In this document: positions 8,059 to 16,991 of the stretch, in pieces | Position numbering within the stretch: the stretch's first letter is position 1 | Layout: every line of letters begins with the position of its first letter | Source of the DNA: an uncultured Bacteroidales bacterium | GTDB taxonomy: Bacteria; Bacteroidota; Bacteroidia; Bacteroidales; Bacteroidaceae | DNA: 41,676 bases | Reading direction: 5' to 3' | Assembly: GCA_902779875.1 (NCBI GenBank) | Contig: CACZCX010000031.1 | Location: 1 to 41,676, forward strand | Translations under genes and position numbers: made by a program | The notes under the pieces: generated by a model | Seen by the model: the letters and a program-made list of their open reading frames with translations, nothing else | Told to the model about the DNA's origin: nothing | Databases searched by the model: none

Positions 8059-9359
8059 TAATTCTCAATTAAACACTTGTCCAGTTCTGCCTTAATGTAC
8101 GCCTTGTCCAGGTTCTGGCCGATAAACACCAGCTTCTGCATGCGGTCACCGTATTTGCTGTCCCAGTCCGATGCAAGCACGGGATCCTGGCGCAGCATGT
8201 TAGCCAGCTGGTCCTCCGGCATGGTGGCATACCACTGACCTACATTCTTGAGAGTCATCTGCTTGCCTGCCTGCTCAAAGAGGTAGCAAACATCGAACTC
8301 ATCGGCAAAGTAACACATACCTTTGGTACGTATGATACCTTTGGGCCATTTTTTTGATACGAACCAGTCAAAACGGTTCAGGTCCATGGGACGGCGGGCG
8401 TAATATACGTAGGTGCCGATGCCGTACTCCTCGACCTCACCGCCCTCGTGGTGATGGTGGTGATGATGGTGCTCATGGTCATGATGATGGTGCTCATGCT
8501 CCTCATGCTCATGCTCATGCTCATGCTCGTGGTCATGGTCGTCGTCATCATCATCGTGGTCGTGATGGTGGTGATGCTCATGCTCGTCATCATCATCGTC
8601 ATCATCATCCTGATGCTCGAGCTCGGCGCCACGCTTCTCAATCTCCTGGATCCAGGTGGCGCTGGTGGCTACCTTCTCAAAGTCGAATGATCCGGTGTTC
8701 AGTATGTTCTCAAGCTCTATGTCACCATAGTCGCACTCGAGTATGCGTGCGCGGGGCTGTAGGGCACGTACTATCTTGCGGATACGCTCCATCTCTCCGG
8801 CTGTAACCTCCGATGCCTTGTTTATGAGCACTATGTTGCAGAACTCTATCTGCTGGATGACCAGGTTCTCCAGGTCCTCCTCGCCGATGTTCTTCTTCAT
8901 GAGGTCATCGCCGCAGCCGAACTCGTCACGCAGGCGCAGTGCATCGACCACAGTAACTATGCAGTCAAGTACGGGAACGCCGTGGCGGGTGTATTTCTCC
9001 TCCATACTGGGGATTGAGTAGATGGTCTGTGCTATGGGACCGGGCTCGCATATGCCGCTTGCCTCAATCACGATATAGTCAAAACGTCCGGTAGCCATGA
9101 TCTGGCTGAGCTGCTCCACAAGGTCCATCTTGAGGGTGCAGCATATGCATCCGTTCTGCAGCGCAACCAGGCTGTCGTCATTCATGCCTACCACGCCTCC
9201 CTGCTGTATGAGGCTGGCGTCGATGTTAACCTCACCTATGTCATTTACAATGACGGCGAACTTAATGCCTTTGCTGTTGCTGAGAATCTTGTTGACCAGT
9301 GTGGTCTTTCCGCTGCCTAAATAACCGGTGAGCAGCAGGACCGGAGTCTTGTTTGTCAT
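8058..9359 (-). CDS. COG0523 (CobW/P47K-type) metallochaperone GTPase with His/Asp linker
   Basis: The G1 loop GYLGSGKTT is at residues 12-20, and the diagnostic COG0523 metal motif CICC is at 71-74. The switch region has VIEASGICEPGPIAQT. The G4 region reads LINKASEV (Asn180, Lys181), lacking the usual Asp of NKxD. Residues 249-304 are an almost pure His/Asp/Glu linker, followed by the CobW C-terminal domain (about 310-430: GTYVYYARRPMDLNRFD...KGMCYFA). COG0523 proteins use GTP hydrolysis to deliver metal, mostly zinc, to client enzymes; the His-rich loop is typical of zinc-related members. The 433-residue length is larger than usual because of the linker. It lies 6 bases after an outer-membrane barrel gene and overlaps the Fur-like gene. 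Confidence 0.9.
   Translation of the reverse strand: MTNKTPVLLLTGYLGSGKTTLVNKILSNSKGIKFAVIVNDIGEVNIDASLIQQGGVVGMNDDSLVALQNGCICCTLKMDLVEQLSQIMATGRFDYIVIEASGICEPGPIAQTIYSIPSMEEKYTRHGVPVLDCIVTVVDALRLRDEFGCGDDLMKKNIGEEDLENLVIQQIEFCNIVLINKASEVTAGEMERIRKIVRALQPRARILECDYGDIELENILNTGSFDFEKVATSATWIQEIEKRGAELEHQDDDDDDDDEHEHHHHHDHDDDDDDHDHEHEHEHEHEEHEHHHHDHEHHHHHHHHEGGEVEEYGIGTYVYYARRPMDLNRFDWFVSKKWPKGIIRTKGMCYFADEFDVCYLFEQAGKQMTLKNVGQWYATMPEDQLANMLRQDPVLASDWDSKYGDRMQKLVFIGQNLDKAYIKAELDKCLIEN
8448..8615 (-). repeat. Low-complexity His/Asp/Glu codon tract inside the GTPase gene
   Basis: About 56 codons are nearly all CAT/CAC, GAT/GAC and GAG, making imperfect trinucleotide and hexanucleotide repeats (CATGAG and GATGAC units). 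All changes in multiples of three would stay in frame, so the tract length is likely to vary between strains. Confidence 0.85.
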
Positions 9360-9365
9360 ATAGCG

Positions 9366-10676
9366 TCAAAAAATATAATCGAGTGTCATGTAGAGACCGT
9401 AGTCACCATCTCTTTTATCAAAAGGTATGCCAATGGTGACTGACGGGATGAAATTATAATCTATTATGAGTTGGGCGCCTATTCCGCAACTCATGTGAAT
9501 TTCACGGGCCTTTTTTAACATTGTGGAGCGGTACCGGTCATATGATACTGCTGACACATTGTCAGCGGCATAGAGTTTCTGTGTCTGCTCATCGAACCTG
9601 AAGGGCTGCAGTATGGTTCCGGCATCAAAGAACGGGGTTACGATTCCGAATATCCTGCGTCCCAGAAAGTTCATGTCAAGTATACGTTTGCGCAGCTCGA
9701 TATTGGTCCACATGTAGTCGTCGCCGGTCAGGCGGTTGTACAGTATGCCTCGCAGGGTGGTGGCGCCTCCCAGTCCGTCGGAGGGTTTGAAATGCATGAT
9801 ATAGGGCAGGGACCAGAATGGCTGGTTGCCGGCCACGGTGCCCTGATAGGCCAGGCTGTAGGCCAGCACGGTACGCTCGGACCCCAGGCTCAGGTAGTGA
9901 CGGAACCTGGCGGACAGCTTGACAAAGTCATAGCCGGTATTCCAGAGGTCGGGGGCGTAGGATGCAATGAAATCGGCGTATATGCCGCGGGTGGGGGCCG
10001 ATTCAATGTCACGCGTATCGTACTTGAGTCCGGCTTGTATCTCGAACAGGTTGCCGCCGTCCTTCTCGTCATCGGCTATAAGCTCCAGCGTGCGGTATTT
10101 GCGCATCAGAGTGTTGCTGTGGTCATAACCCTCCCAGTTGAGTTCCCTTATCCAGTAGTGCCAGTATGAGAGTTTGGCGGTCCAGTCCAGATGGCTGGTC
10201 AGGGAACCCTCCAACTCAAAACGGCCGTTCATGAACTTGCGGTCGTAGCAGTAGTAGGCAATGCCGTCCTTGCGGTTTATGTGCAGGCTGCGGTCAAAGT
10301 CATGCACTGCTCCGTTGAATCCGTAGAAACAGTAGAGCGGGTTGTTGTCATAATAGAGTTTGGCCGATGTGCGCAGTCCCGGTATGAGATACCTTGAGTC
10401 ATAATGGAGCATGAAGAAACTGGCATGCTTGGAGTAGGTGAGAGCCTCCAGACAGATGCGGTGTTTGTATCGGGGGTAGAGTCCGCCGTAGTAATTGATA
10501 TCCAGGAATCCGCCTGCCATCAGTCCGAAGTCGGAGTCATAGGCCATGGCGGGTACCGGGTTCACGGACCATCCCTGCTTGGCTGTCGACAAATCCCCAT
10601 CTGCACCAAGGGCTGCCAACGGCATCACGGCCATAAGCAGGGTTGCCAGCGGGGCTGAAAGCCGGTGATGCCACAT
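9366..10676 (-). CDS. BamA/TamA-like outer-membrane beta-barrel protein (first copy)
   Basis: I chose the ATG at 10676, two bases after the upstream stop, because it opens a signal peptide MWHHRLSAPLATLLMAVMPLAALGA; the frame also runs 12 codons higher. The mature protein starts with VNPVPAMAYDSDFGLMAGG and has repeated amphipathic strands. It also has GLKYDTRDIESAPTRGIYADF, typical of surface-antigen (Bac_surface_Ag) barrels, a GGATTLRG motif like the Omp85 lid region, and FFDAGTILQ near the end. The last residues, LYMTLDYIF, end in an aromatic as outer-membrane barrels do. No POTRA domains are present, so it is a barrel-only Omp85 relative of unknown cargo. It is clearly paralogous to the next gene upstream. 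Confidence 0.75.
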   Translation of the reverse strand: MWHHRLSAPLATLLMAVMPLAALGADGDLSTAKQGWSVNPVPAMAYDSDFGLMAGGFLDINYYGGLYPRYKHRICLEALTYSKHASFFMLHYDSRYLIPGLRTSAKLYYDNNPLYCFYGFNGAVHDFDRSLHINRKDGIAYYCYDRKFMNGRFELEGSLTSHLDWTAKLSYWHYWIRELNWEGYDHSNTLMRKYRTLELIADDEKDGGNLFEIQAGLKYDTRDIESAPTRGIYADFIASYAPDLWNTGYDFVKLSARFRHYLSLGSERTVLAYSLAYQGTVAGNQPFWSLPYIMHFKPSDGLGGATTLRGILYNRLTGDDYMWTNIELRKRILDMNFLGRRIFGIVTPFFDAGTILQPFRFDEQTQKLYAADNVSAVSYDRYRSTMLKKAREIHMSCGIGAQLIIDYNFIPSVTIGIPFDKRDGDYGLYMTLDYIF

Positions 10677-10678
10677 GA

Positions 10679-11962
10679 TCAGAACAGGTAGTTGAATCCT
10701 ATGTTGGTCCACAGACCCGTTCCGTCATTCTTGTCAAAGGGCTTGGCTGCCTCAAATGATACCACCATGTTATGGTTCATGACCAGCTTGAATCCCAGAC
10801 CTGCGGTGAAGTGGGGCCTGAACTCGTCACCGGCATAGAATCCCTCATGTCTTTTCTGAGTCTCAATACGGTAAGGCTGCAGTATGGTTCCGGCATCAAA
10901 GAAGGGGTTGGTGGCTATCTGCCAGTTCTGGTTTATGAACTTGAAGTCATAGATACGCCAGCGCAGCTCCACGTTCAGCATGCCGAATCCGTCGGCAAGC
11001 ACGCCGTTGCGGTTAAGACCTCTGACCGATGCGTTACCGCCCAGGCCTTCGGTGTACATCTTTCGGAAGAACATGCTGTTTATGTTGTTCGTGAAGTAGA
11101 AGGGTATCTCTCCCCAGAGCTTGGTCTGGATAAGTGCGCGGTAGGCCAGGGTCAGTTTCTCGTGATAGAGCGGTATGTACTGGCATGCGCTAAGGTGGAG
11201 CCCCAGGTTGTTGTAGCCCTTGCGGTCAATCATATCGGGGGCGAACTCAACCGATGCCTCGATGTTCAGACCGCTTGTGGGGTCGCTGTCGTGGTTGCGT
11301 GAGTCATATATAAGACCGGCCCTGAACTGGGTCACGTTACCGCCGTCTTTCTCAGTGGGGTAGATGAGATAGTTGCTCACATAGTCACCGTAGAGGGTGC
11401 CCTGTCCCTTGTAATCCTTGAGATTCAGGCTGGAGGTGGTTATGTGGTAGTACGCAAAACCTATGGCGGCGCTCAGGTTGCCCACGATGGTCCTGCGGGC
11501 GCTGACCAGGGCGCGGAACTGGTTGCGTGACATATAGTAGAATCCGGGCTTGTCATTGCCGGTGGGCACGTTGTCAATCCTCATGGAATCCGGATTGAAT
11601 GTGGTTGCATAACCGTTGTATCCGTAGAATCCGAACTTGGGAGAGTTGAAGTAGGTTATGTCAAAGAACAGCTTGCCCTTAGGTATCACGTTCTTGAAAT
11701 CACCGTAGGTGCGCAGTACGCTCGATCCCTTGGTGTAGGTCGATGCCTCCACGTTGATCTTGAATTTGTATTCGGGATATGAAGAGCCGTCACCAAAGTT
11801 GAATATGTCACAGCACAGACCGTACTGGAAACCCAGGTCTGAGTCAAAACCCACTACGGGGAGCGGACCGAAATTCCATCCGGTCTTGATTATCTCATCC
11901 TTCTTGGCTGACAGTGAAAGGCATATGAGAAGAGACACAATTACAGAGGCAAATTTTTTCAT
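10679..11962 (-). CDS. BamA/TamA-like outer-membrane beta-barrel protein (second copy)
   Basis: The signal peptide is MKKFASVIVSLLICLSLSA. The mature start GWNFGPLPVVGFDSDLGFQYG lines up with the VNPVPAMAYDSDFG start of the downstream copy. Further shared blocks are AGLIYDSRNHDSDPTSGL, EGLGGNASVRGLNRNG, LNVELRWRIYDF and PFFDAGTILQPYRIETQ. It ends NIGFNYLF, a C-terminal aromatic typical of barrels. At 427 residues with no POTRA segment, it is a barrel-only member of the bacterial surface antigen family. The two copies may form a pair or a duplicated transporter. The gene sits 29 bases after a DUF3575 outer-membrane gene and just before the metal-handling genes; function is not known. Confidence 0.75.
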   Translation of the reverse strand: MKKFASVIVSLLICLSLSAKKDEIIKTGWNFGPLPVVGFDSDLGFQYGLCCDIFNFGDGSSYPEYKFKINVEASTYTKGSSVLRTYGDFKNVIPKGKLFFDITYFNSPKFGFYGYNGYATTFNPDSMRIDNVPTGNDKPGFYYMSRNQFRALVSARRTIVGNLSAAIGFAYYHITTSSLNLKDYKGQGTLYGDYVSNYLIYPTEKDGGNVTQFRAGLIYDSRNHDSDPTSGLNIEASVEFAPDMIDRKGYNNLGLHLSACQYIPLYHEKLTLAYRALIQTKLWGEIPFYFTNNINSMFFRKMYTEGLGGNASVRGLNRNGVLADGFGMLNVELRWRIYDFKFINQNWQIATNPFFDAGTILQPYRIETQKRHEGFYAGDEFRPHFTAGLGFKLVMNHNMVVSFEAAKPFDKNDGTGLWTNIGFNYLF

Positions 11963-11991
11963 GTCTTATGATTTTTGATATGTAAAGCGGT

Positions 11992-13395
11992 TTACTGTTT
12001 CTTGACCTTCTTTGAAATCAGGTCATAGCTGATAGATATGCCGGCGCCGGTAGGACCTAACCATCGGAATACCATGTTACGTCTGATGAACAGGTTCGCG
12101 GCGTCATACCACTCGTAGTAGTACTTGCCCGAATAGGGTGAACCTGCATCATACGGGTCATAATAGGTCATGTAACCGCCGGCCTTGACAAAGAACTCGA
12201 GTTTCCATTTGGTGTCGGGTTTCTTGCCCAGAGGCAGTACATAGCCGTAACCCAGGCCTCCGCCGAATCCCTCGCCCTGGTAGCCGTGTCCTGTCTTGCT
12301 GTCAAAACAGATGTCGAACAGGTTGGCGCCTATATAGGCTGAGAGGTAATGACCGGAGTGATGTGACGCCTTTCTGAAATAACGGCGTCCCTCAAACTGG
12401 AGGTTGAGTATCTGGAGATACTGGTGCTTGCTGTCAATCACATGCCACGGGAACTCGTACTCTGCGAGCCAGGTCCAGCGGCCGTTCTCCGAGGGGTAGT
12501 ATTCAAGCTCCACGTTGTAGATGGGCGCCCATCCCATCTCCCTGGTAAAGAAGGCGTCATAGACCAGGTTTGTCTTGATGGCCAGGATAGGACGTTTGCG
12601 TATGGGTTCAACCGGTTTCTCGGGCTCATAGGTGATGGCCGACGGCTGGATGGCTTTCTCCTCTACGTGAGGACGTTCGGGTTCCTTTGAAAACTCAGGC
12701 TCCGGCTCCACCATGTGCAGTATGTAGATACCCGAGTTACGTATTACTGGATAGTAGTACTTGGTCAGATATGCGTAGACATCGCCCACGTTGGGGTCGT
12801 TGCCAAGTGATTTCTTGAGCAGAGCCTTTTTGGTTGCCACGCTGTACTGGGTGGAGTCGATGATCTCAAAGATCTTTGATTTGGTCTCATCGGTAAGCAG
12901 AGGGTCCTGGGCTACATAGCGTTCCAGGTTGTCCCATGACTCGATGACCTTGTTGAACTCAATCTTGGACTCGAGTTCGGGGAATACGCGGTCCATGTAG
13001 TATTTCATGACCTGGGAGCGGTGCTCGGTCAGCCAGGTGTTGCGTTCCAGGCTACCCTCAGGTGATGACTGCGATATGATCTCTATGGCCGATATGTTCT
13101 CAATGCCAAGTGAATCAATCACACGGTCCAAGTGCAGCAGCGAGAGTCCGTTGTCCATGTATGAGATATCCAGATCGGCCTTGTTGAGCTTAAAGTGAAT
13201 CTCCGTGTAGTCGGAGGCAACGTAAAGACTGTCGGATTCGGGCTTGGGCATGATACGCTTTACGACGGTATCACCGACCTGAAGCAGGTTGTCCGCCCTG
13301 GATCGGATTTGCGCTAAAGAAGGTATAGTCACGAGGGCAAGTATTGCCGCCACGACTATTGAACGCAAATATTCAGATACTGTCCTTTTGCCCAT
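11992..13395 (-). CDS. OmpA-like/DUF3575 outer-membrane protein
   Basis: I chose the ATG at 13395 (MGKRTVSEYLRSIVVAAILALV...SLAQ, a signal peptide) over a GTG four codons higher. Residues about 60-190 form an OmpA-like region: IHFKLNKADLD, then IISQSSPEGSLERNTWLTEHR. Residues about 275-467 are DUF3575, a barrel domain: LAIKTNLVYDAFFT, NVELEYYPSENGRWTW, FEGRRYF, GHYLSAYIGANL, YQGEGFGGGLGYGY and YDPYDAG. A Pro/Glu-rich linker joins the two. Proteins of this kind accompany Bacteroidales pilus loci and may form an outer-membrane base. Here it instead leads the seven-gene metal/queuosine operon. A paralogue lies at 31225-32625. Confidence 0.8.
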   Translation of the reverse strand: MGKRTVSEYLRSIVVAAILALVTIPSLAQIRSRADNLLQVGDTVVKRIMPKPESDSLYVASDYTEIHFKLNKADLDISYMDNGLSLLHLDRVIDSLGIENISAIEIISQSSPEGSLERNTWLTEHRSQVMKYYMDRVFPELESKIEFNKVIESWDNLERYVAQDPLLTDETKSKIFEIIDSTQYSVATKKALLKKSLGNDPNVGDVYAYLTKYYYPVIRNSGIYILHMVEPEPEFSKEPERPHVEEKAIQPSAITYEPEKPVEPIRKRPILAIKTNLVYDAFFTREMGWAPIYNVELEYYPSENGRWTWLAEYEFPWHVIDSKHQYLQILNLQFEGRRYFRKASHHSGHYLSAYIGANLFDICFDSKTGHGYQGEGFGGGLGYGYVLPLGKKPDTKWKLEFFVKAGGYMTYYDPYDAGSPYSGKYYYEWYDAANLFIRRNMVFRWLGPTGAGISISYDLISKKVKKQ

Positions 13396-13439
13396 TGGGA
13401 ATTGCACGCGTGTGTTGTGCGCGCATAATTAAACTGTCG

Positions 13440-13447
13440 CAAAGATA
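13440..13447 (-). promoter_or_regulatory. Promoter -7 box for the minus-strand seven-gene operon
   Basis: On the minus strand the bases read TATCTTTG, a perfect match to the Bacteroidetes -7 consensus TAnnTTTG, 44 bases upstream of the chosen start. The -33 region (TCTT around 13467-13470) is weak. Confidence 0.55.
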
Positions 13448-13562
13448 ATATAATCGGAGGATTTATTAAGAGATTTTTACACTATAAATTATGAACAATA
13501 GCCTGTTTTCATGGGTTTACGTGCGGTTTTGCTAATTTAGCGCCCTGAAAAAGGTCGCATTA

Positions 13563-14855
13563 ATGAGGGTAAATGGTTTTAAGACAAGTGTATCCACGCG
13601 TTTGAGACTGGTCACACTGGTGTTTATAGAGTATGCCGTATGGGGTGCTTATCTCATATCGGTAGGAAGATTCCTGGCACAGAACGGATTGGGCAGCCAG
13701 ATCAAGTGGTTCTTTGCTGCCAACGGTATTGTCTCTCTTTTTATGCCGGCCCTTATGGGAATGGTCGCCGACCGTTACATCCAGGCTCAGCGTCTGCTCT
13801 CGCTTTGCCATCTGCTGGCGGGAGGTTTCATGCTGGCGGCAGGACTCTACTGCATGAATGCCGAGAGCGTCATGTTCGGAACGCTGTATCCCCTCTATTT
13901 CATGAGCATACTGTTCTTTATGCCGACGGTGGCACTTACCAACTCGGTGTCATACAGCATAATAGGCCGTGATGGAGGCGATCCTGTCAAGGAGTATCCG
14001 CCTATACGTCTGTTCGGAACTGTGGGTTTCATAGTAAGCATGCTTACGGTGAACTTTGTAACCGTAAACGGAGTGAGCATGCAGGATTCCTATACGCAGC
14101 TCATTCTGTCGGGAATACTCTCGCTGATACTCTGCATCTACGCCCTGACACTGCCTTCATGTCCCACTCAGGGCAGCCGTGGCCGCACACTTACCGAGGC
14201 GTTCGGAATCAGGGCTTTCGGACTGTTCCGCCAGCGCCGTATGGCAATCTTCTTTGGGTTCTGCATCCTGATGGGAACTGCGCTTCAGATTACAAACGGC
14301 TATGCAAATACATTCCTGGGTTCATTTGCATCGGACCCGGCCCTGTCAAATGCGTTTGCGGTAAAAAATTCCAACGCACTCCTGTCGCTCTCGCAAGTGT
14401 CGGAGACCCTCTGTTTCCTGCTTGTACCTTTCTGCATGAAGAGGTTCGGAATCAAGAAGGTCATGATCATGTCCATGACGGCCTGGGTGCTCCGGTTCGG
14501 CCTGTTCGCCATGGGTACCCCCGATATGCCCGGTGTGCTGCTGCTTATACTGAGCTGCATACTGTACGGAATAGCGTTTGACTTTTACAATATAGCAGGC
14601 TCCCTTTTTGTGGAGCAGAATGTGGAACCGGGAATACGCGCCAGCGCACAGGGACTCTTTATGATGATGTCAAACGGAGTGGGAGCCACGCTGGGCATGA
14701 TGGGTGCCGGCAAGGTGATGGACAGGTTCGTGTTCAGGGCCGATGTGCCTGACTGGAGTTCTGCCTGGTATGTGTTTGCAGTTTACATGGCAGTTGTATT
14801 GGTCTTGTTTATATTTTTTTTCAAAGAGAAAGATTCTTTATACTCCCGGGTGTGA
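13563..14855 (+). CDS. Nucleoside:H+ symporter, NupG-like MFS permease
   Basis: This 430-residue integral membrane protein has about 12 hydrophobic helices. The start RLRLVTLVFIEYAVWGAYLISVGRFL and the blocks ANGIVSLFMPALMGMVADR, ALTNSVSYSIIGRDG, YPPIRLFGTVGFI and the second-half LFVEQNVEPGIRASAQGLFMM match the nucleoside:H+ symporter (NHS) family of the major facilitator superfamily. It would import nucleosides across the inner membrane. The gene is divergent from the minus-strand operon across 167 bases. Downstream comes a TonB-dependent receptor and, further on, guaA, which gives a loose purine theme. The ATG at 13563 is the first in frame; a short polar lead precedes the first helix. Confidence 0.85.
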   Translation: MRVNGFKTSVSTRLRLVTLVFIEYAVWGAYLISVGRFLAQNGLGSQIKWFFAANGIVSLFMPALMGMVADRYIQAQRLLSLCHLLAGGFMLAAGLYCMNAESVMFGTLYPLYFMSILFFMPTVALTNSVSYSIIGRDGGDPVKEYPPIRLFGTVGFIVSMLTVNFVTVNGVSMQDSYTQLILSGILSLILCIYALTLPSCPTQGSRGRTLTEAFGIRAFGLFRQRRMAIFFGFCILMGTALQITNGYANTFLGSFASDPALSNAFAVKNSNALLSLSQVSETLCFLLVPFCMKRFGIKKVMIMSMTAWVLRFGLFAMGTPDMPGVLLLILSCILYGIAFDFYNIAGSLFVEQNVEPGIRASAQGLFMMMSNGVGATLGMMGAGKVMDRFVFRADVPDWSSAWYVFAVYMAVVLVLFIFFFKEKDSLYSRV

Positions 14856-14906
14856 TATGCACGCCGTGAGGTTGCTCATTCGGATGTACATTGTAAACCT
14901 CTGAGA

Positions 14907-14938
14907 CTTGTCTATGTTGGATGGTTGGAGTAATTTTG
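14907..14938 (+). promoter_or_regulatory. Bacteroidetes-type promoter for the TonB-dependent receptor
   Basis: CTTG at 14907-14910 is followed after 20 bases by TAATTTTG at 14931-14938, matching the TTTG / TAnnTTTG consensus with near-standard spacing. It ends 22 bases before the ATG. Confidence 0.6.
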
Positions 14939-14960
14939 CTGGCCAATTGAAAACACTACT

Positions 14961-16991
14961 ATGAAAATGAATTTGAGTAAAGAATTGATTCGTGTAAGAA
15001 AATTTATTAATTATGCATTGGCGGTGTCAATGATGTGTCCTATGAGCGCTCTGGCTGTAGAGAGCCCTGAGAGCGACCAGGTTTTTCCAATCCTTTATGA
15101 GTCCGATACAGTCGCGTACGCTACATCCGATATAGAGGTTACTGCATCAAGAATCAAGACTCCCCTGCCTATGGCATCAAGAATTATCGGGGTGTTGACA
15201 CAGGAGCAGCTTGGCTCGCTGGCAGTTCAGTCAATCAATGATATAGTCAAGTTCGCGGTAGGCGTGGATGTGCGCCAGCGCGGACCTATGGGCGCCCAGA
15301 CCGATATAGGCGTACGCGGAGGTAACTTTGAGCAGGTTGCCATACTGCTTGACGGTATAAACATATGTGACCCGCAGACCGGACACAACTCTTTTGATTT
15401 CCCGGTTGATATAAATGATATAGATCATATTGAGGTACTGGAGGGGCCTGCCGGCAGGGCTTACGGCTCATCGTCACTTATGGGTGCCATCAATATTGTG
15501 ACAAGGACGGCTGTACGTACCGGCGGTCAGGCCCATGTGGAGGCTGGCAGTTGGGGTTATGCTGCCGCAGGCGCCAATGTGGGTGCCGCAGCGGGTGGTT
15601 GGAACAATTTGCTCTCAGTCAACTACGGTCGCAGTGACGGATACAGCCGCAGCAAGTCCGGACATCTGAACTCCGACCTGCAGTATAAGAAAATGTTTTA
15701 CAAGGGCGGCTATTCCGACTCGGATATCAGGATAAGCTGGCATGCCGGCGCAAGTATAAAGGACTGGGGCAGCAACACCTTCTACTCATCCAAGTTTGAC
15801 GAGCAGTTCGAGCATACTCTCAAGACCTACACCGCTCTGCAGGCCGAGAACACCATAGGCAGGGTGCATATTCATCCGAGTGCCTGGTGGAACCATAACG
15901 AGGACCGGTTTGAGCTGATAAGAGGAAGCGAGACTCCCGTTCCTTTCAACTACCATCGTTCCGATGTGGCCGGTGTGGGATTCAACAGCTGGTTTGACTG
16001 GAAACTGGGCCGTACCGCACTGGGCGCCGAGATAAAGAACGAGAACCTCATAAGCGGCAACCTGGGAGAGCCCCTGGCCGAACCCAAGCACATAAAAGGT
16101 ACTGACCGTGATTACACGCTGGGTCTGAACCGGACCAATATCAGTTTGATTCTGGAGCACAACATTAACATAAGATGGTTCTCGCTGAGTGCCGGAGTGG
16201 TGGGCGTACGCAACTCATGGAACGGCATGGATATGCGTTTCTATCCCGGCGTGGACATGAGTGTAAATCTGGGTGAGAGACTCAAACTTTTTGCTACATA
16301 CAACACATCGCTGCGACTACCTTCGGTAACCGAGCTCTATTACAGCGTGGGAGGTTACAAGGCCGATAAGCACCTGCGTCCCGAGGAACTCAGGGCTGTG
16401 GACCTGGGTCTAAGATACACAGACCTGCGGGGCATCCAGGCATCGGCATCGGTTTATTATAACCGTTGCAGTGATATGATTGACTGGATAATGGACCTGA
16501 CGGAGGCTCAAGACCAGCGTCACTGGGAATCGGTAAACTTTACTCAGGTCAACTCCTGGGGTGCTGAACTGAACGCTGCTTTCAGCCTGGAGACACTCCT
16601 GCCGGGACAGAGCCTGTTCAAGTCAGTGAACCTGTCATACAACTACATAAGTCAGGAAAAAGTCGATGTCCCGAATATCCAAAGCCGCTCCACTCTTGAG
16701 TATCTCAAGCACAAGGCTGTGGCTGGAGTTAATATCAATCTGCCCCTGAGTATGGAACTTGGTCTGACTTACAGGTATCAGGACCGTGCCGGTTCGTTCA
16801 CCGATACCAATGGAAAGGTATGTGACTATGAACCATATGGTGTAGCCGATGCCAGACTGAAGTACAATGGCGGCCGTTACAATGTTTGGATTGAAGCCAA
16901 TAACCTGACCGGAAAGAGCTACTACGACTACGGCTGTGTGCCGCAGCCCGGATTCTGGGCTATAGCCGGATTCTCTGTCACTCTTTTCTGA
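14961..16991 (+). CDS. TonB-dependent outer-membrane receptor
   Basis: This is a 676-residue receptor with a signal peptide (to about residue 33, ending MSALAVE). The plug domain begins IEVTASRIKTPLPMASRIIGV (about 58-78) and contains VDVRQRGPMGAQTDIGVRGG, EQVAILLDGI and IEVLEGPAGRAYGSSSLMGAINIVT. The rest is a beta barrel with blocks such as YNTSLRLPSVTELYYS and RPEELRAVDLGLRY, ending ITVTLF-style with an aromatic (SVTLF). It lacks the N-terminal carboxypeptidase-like extension of SusC-type receptors and resembles the BtuB/siderophore type; the substrate is not evident. No cobalamin riboswitch was seen in its leader. Its stop abuts the stop of the convergent LytTR gene. Confidence 0.85.
   Translation: MKMNLSKELIRVRKFINYALAVSMMCPMSALAVESPESDQVFPILYESDTVAYATSDIEVTASRIKTPLPMASRIIGVLTQEQLGSLAVQSINDIVKFAVGVDVRQRGPMGAQTDIGVRGGNFEQVAILLDGINICDPQTGHNSFDFPVDINDIDHIEVLEGPAGRAYGSSSLMGAINIVTRTAVRTGGQAHVEAGSWGYAAAGANVGAAAGGWNNLLSVNYGRSDGYSRSKSGHLNSDLQYKKMFYKGGYSDSDIRISWHAGASIKDWGSNTFYSSKFDEQFEHTLKTYTALQAENTIGRVHIHPSAWWNHNEDRFELIRGSETPVPFNYHRSDVAGVGFNSWFDWKLGRTALGAEIKNENLISGNLGEPLAEPKHIKGTDRDYTLGLNRTNISLILEHNINIRWFSLSAGVVGVRNSWNGMDMRFYPGVDMSVNLGERLKLFATYNTSLRLPSVTELYYSVGGYKADKHLRPEELRAVDLGLRYTDLRGIQASASVYYNRCSDMIDWIMDLTEAQDQRHWESVNFTQVNSWGAELNAAFSLETLLPGQSLFKSVNLSYNYISQEKVDVPNIQSRSTLEYLKHKAVAGVNINLPLSMELGLTYRYQDRAGSFTDTNGKVCDYEPYGVADARLKYNGGRYNVWIEANNLTGKSYYDYGCVPQPGFWAIAGFSVTLF

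Noticed and set aside
7621-8061. 146-codon plus-strand frame spanning the Fur-like gene
   Set aside because: Exact mirror of the Fur-family gene; the Fur protein has zinc sites and a winged helix, the mirror has nothing.
8448-8615. CRISPR-like repeat array
   Set aside because: The repeats are short codon runs inside a coding frame, without spacers.
8354-8806. Plus-strand frames rich in His/Arg or Met/Val over the GTPase linker
   Set aside because: Products of the low-complexity codon tract read in other frames.
14856-14960. Cobalamin riboswitch ahead of the TonB-dependent receptor
   Set aside because: No B12-box-like conserved sequence or matching folding was visible; only a standard promoter.
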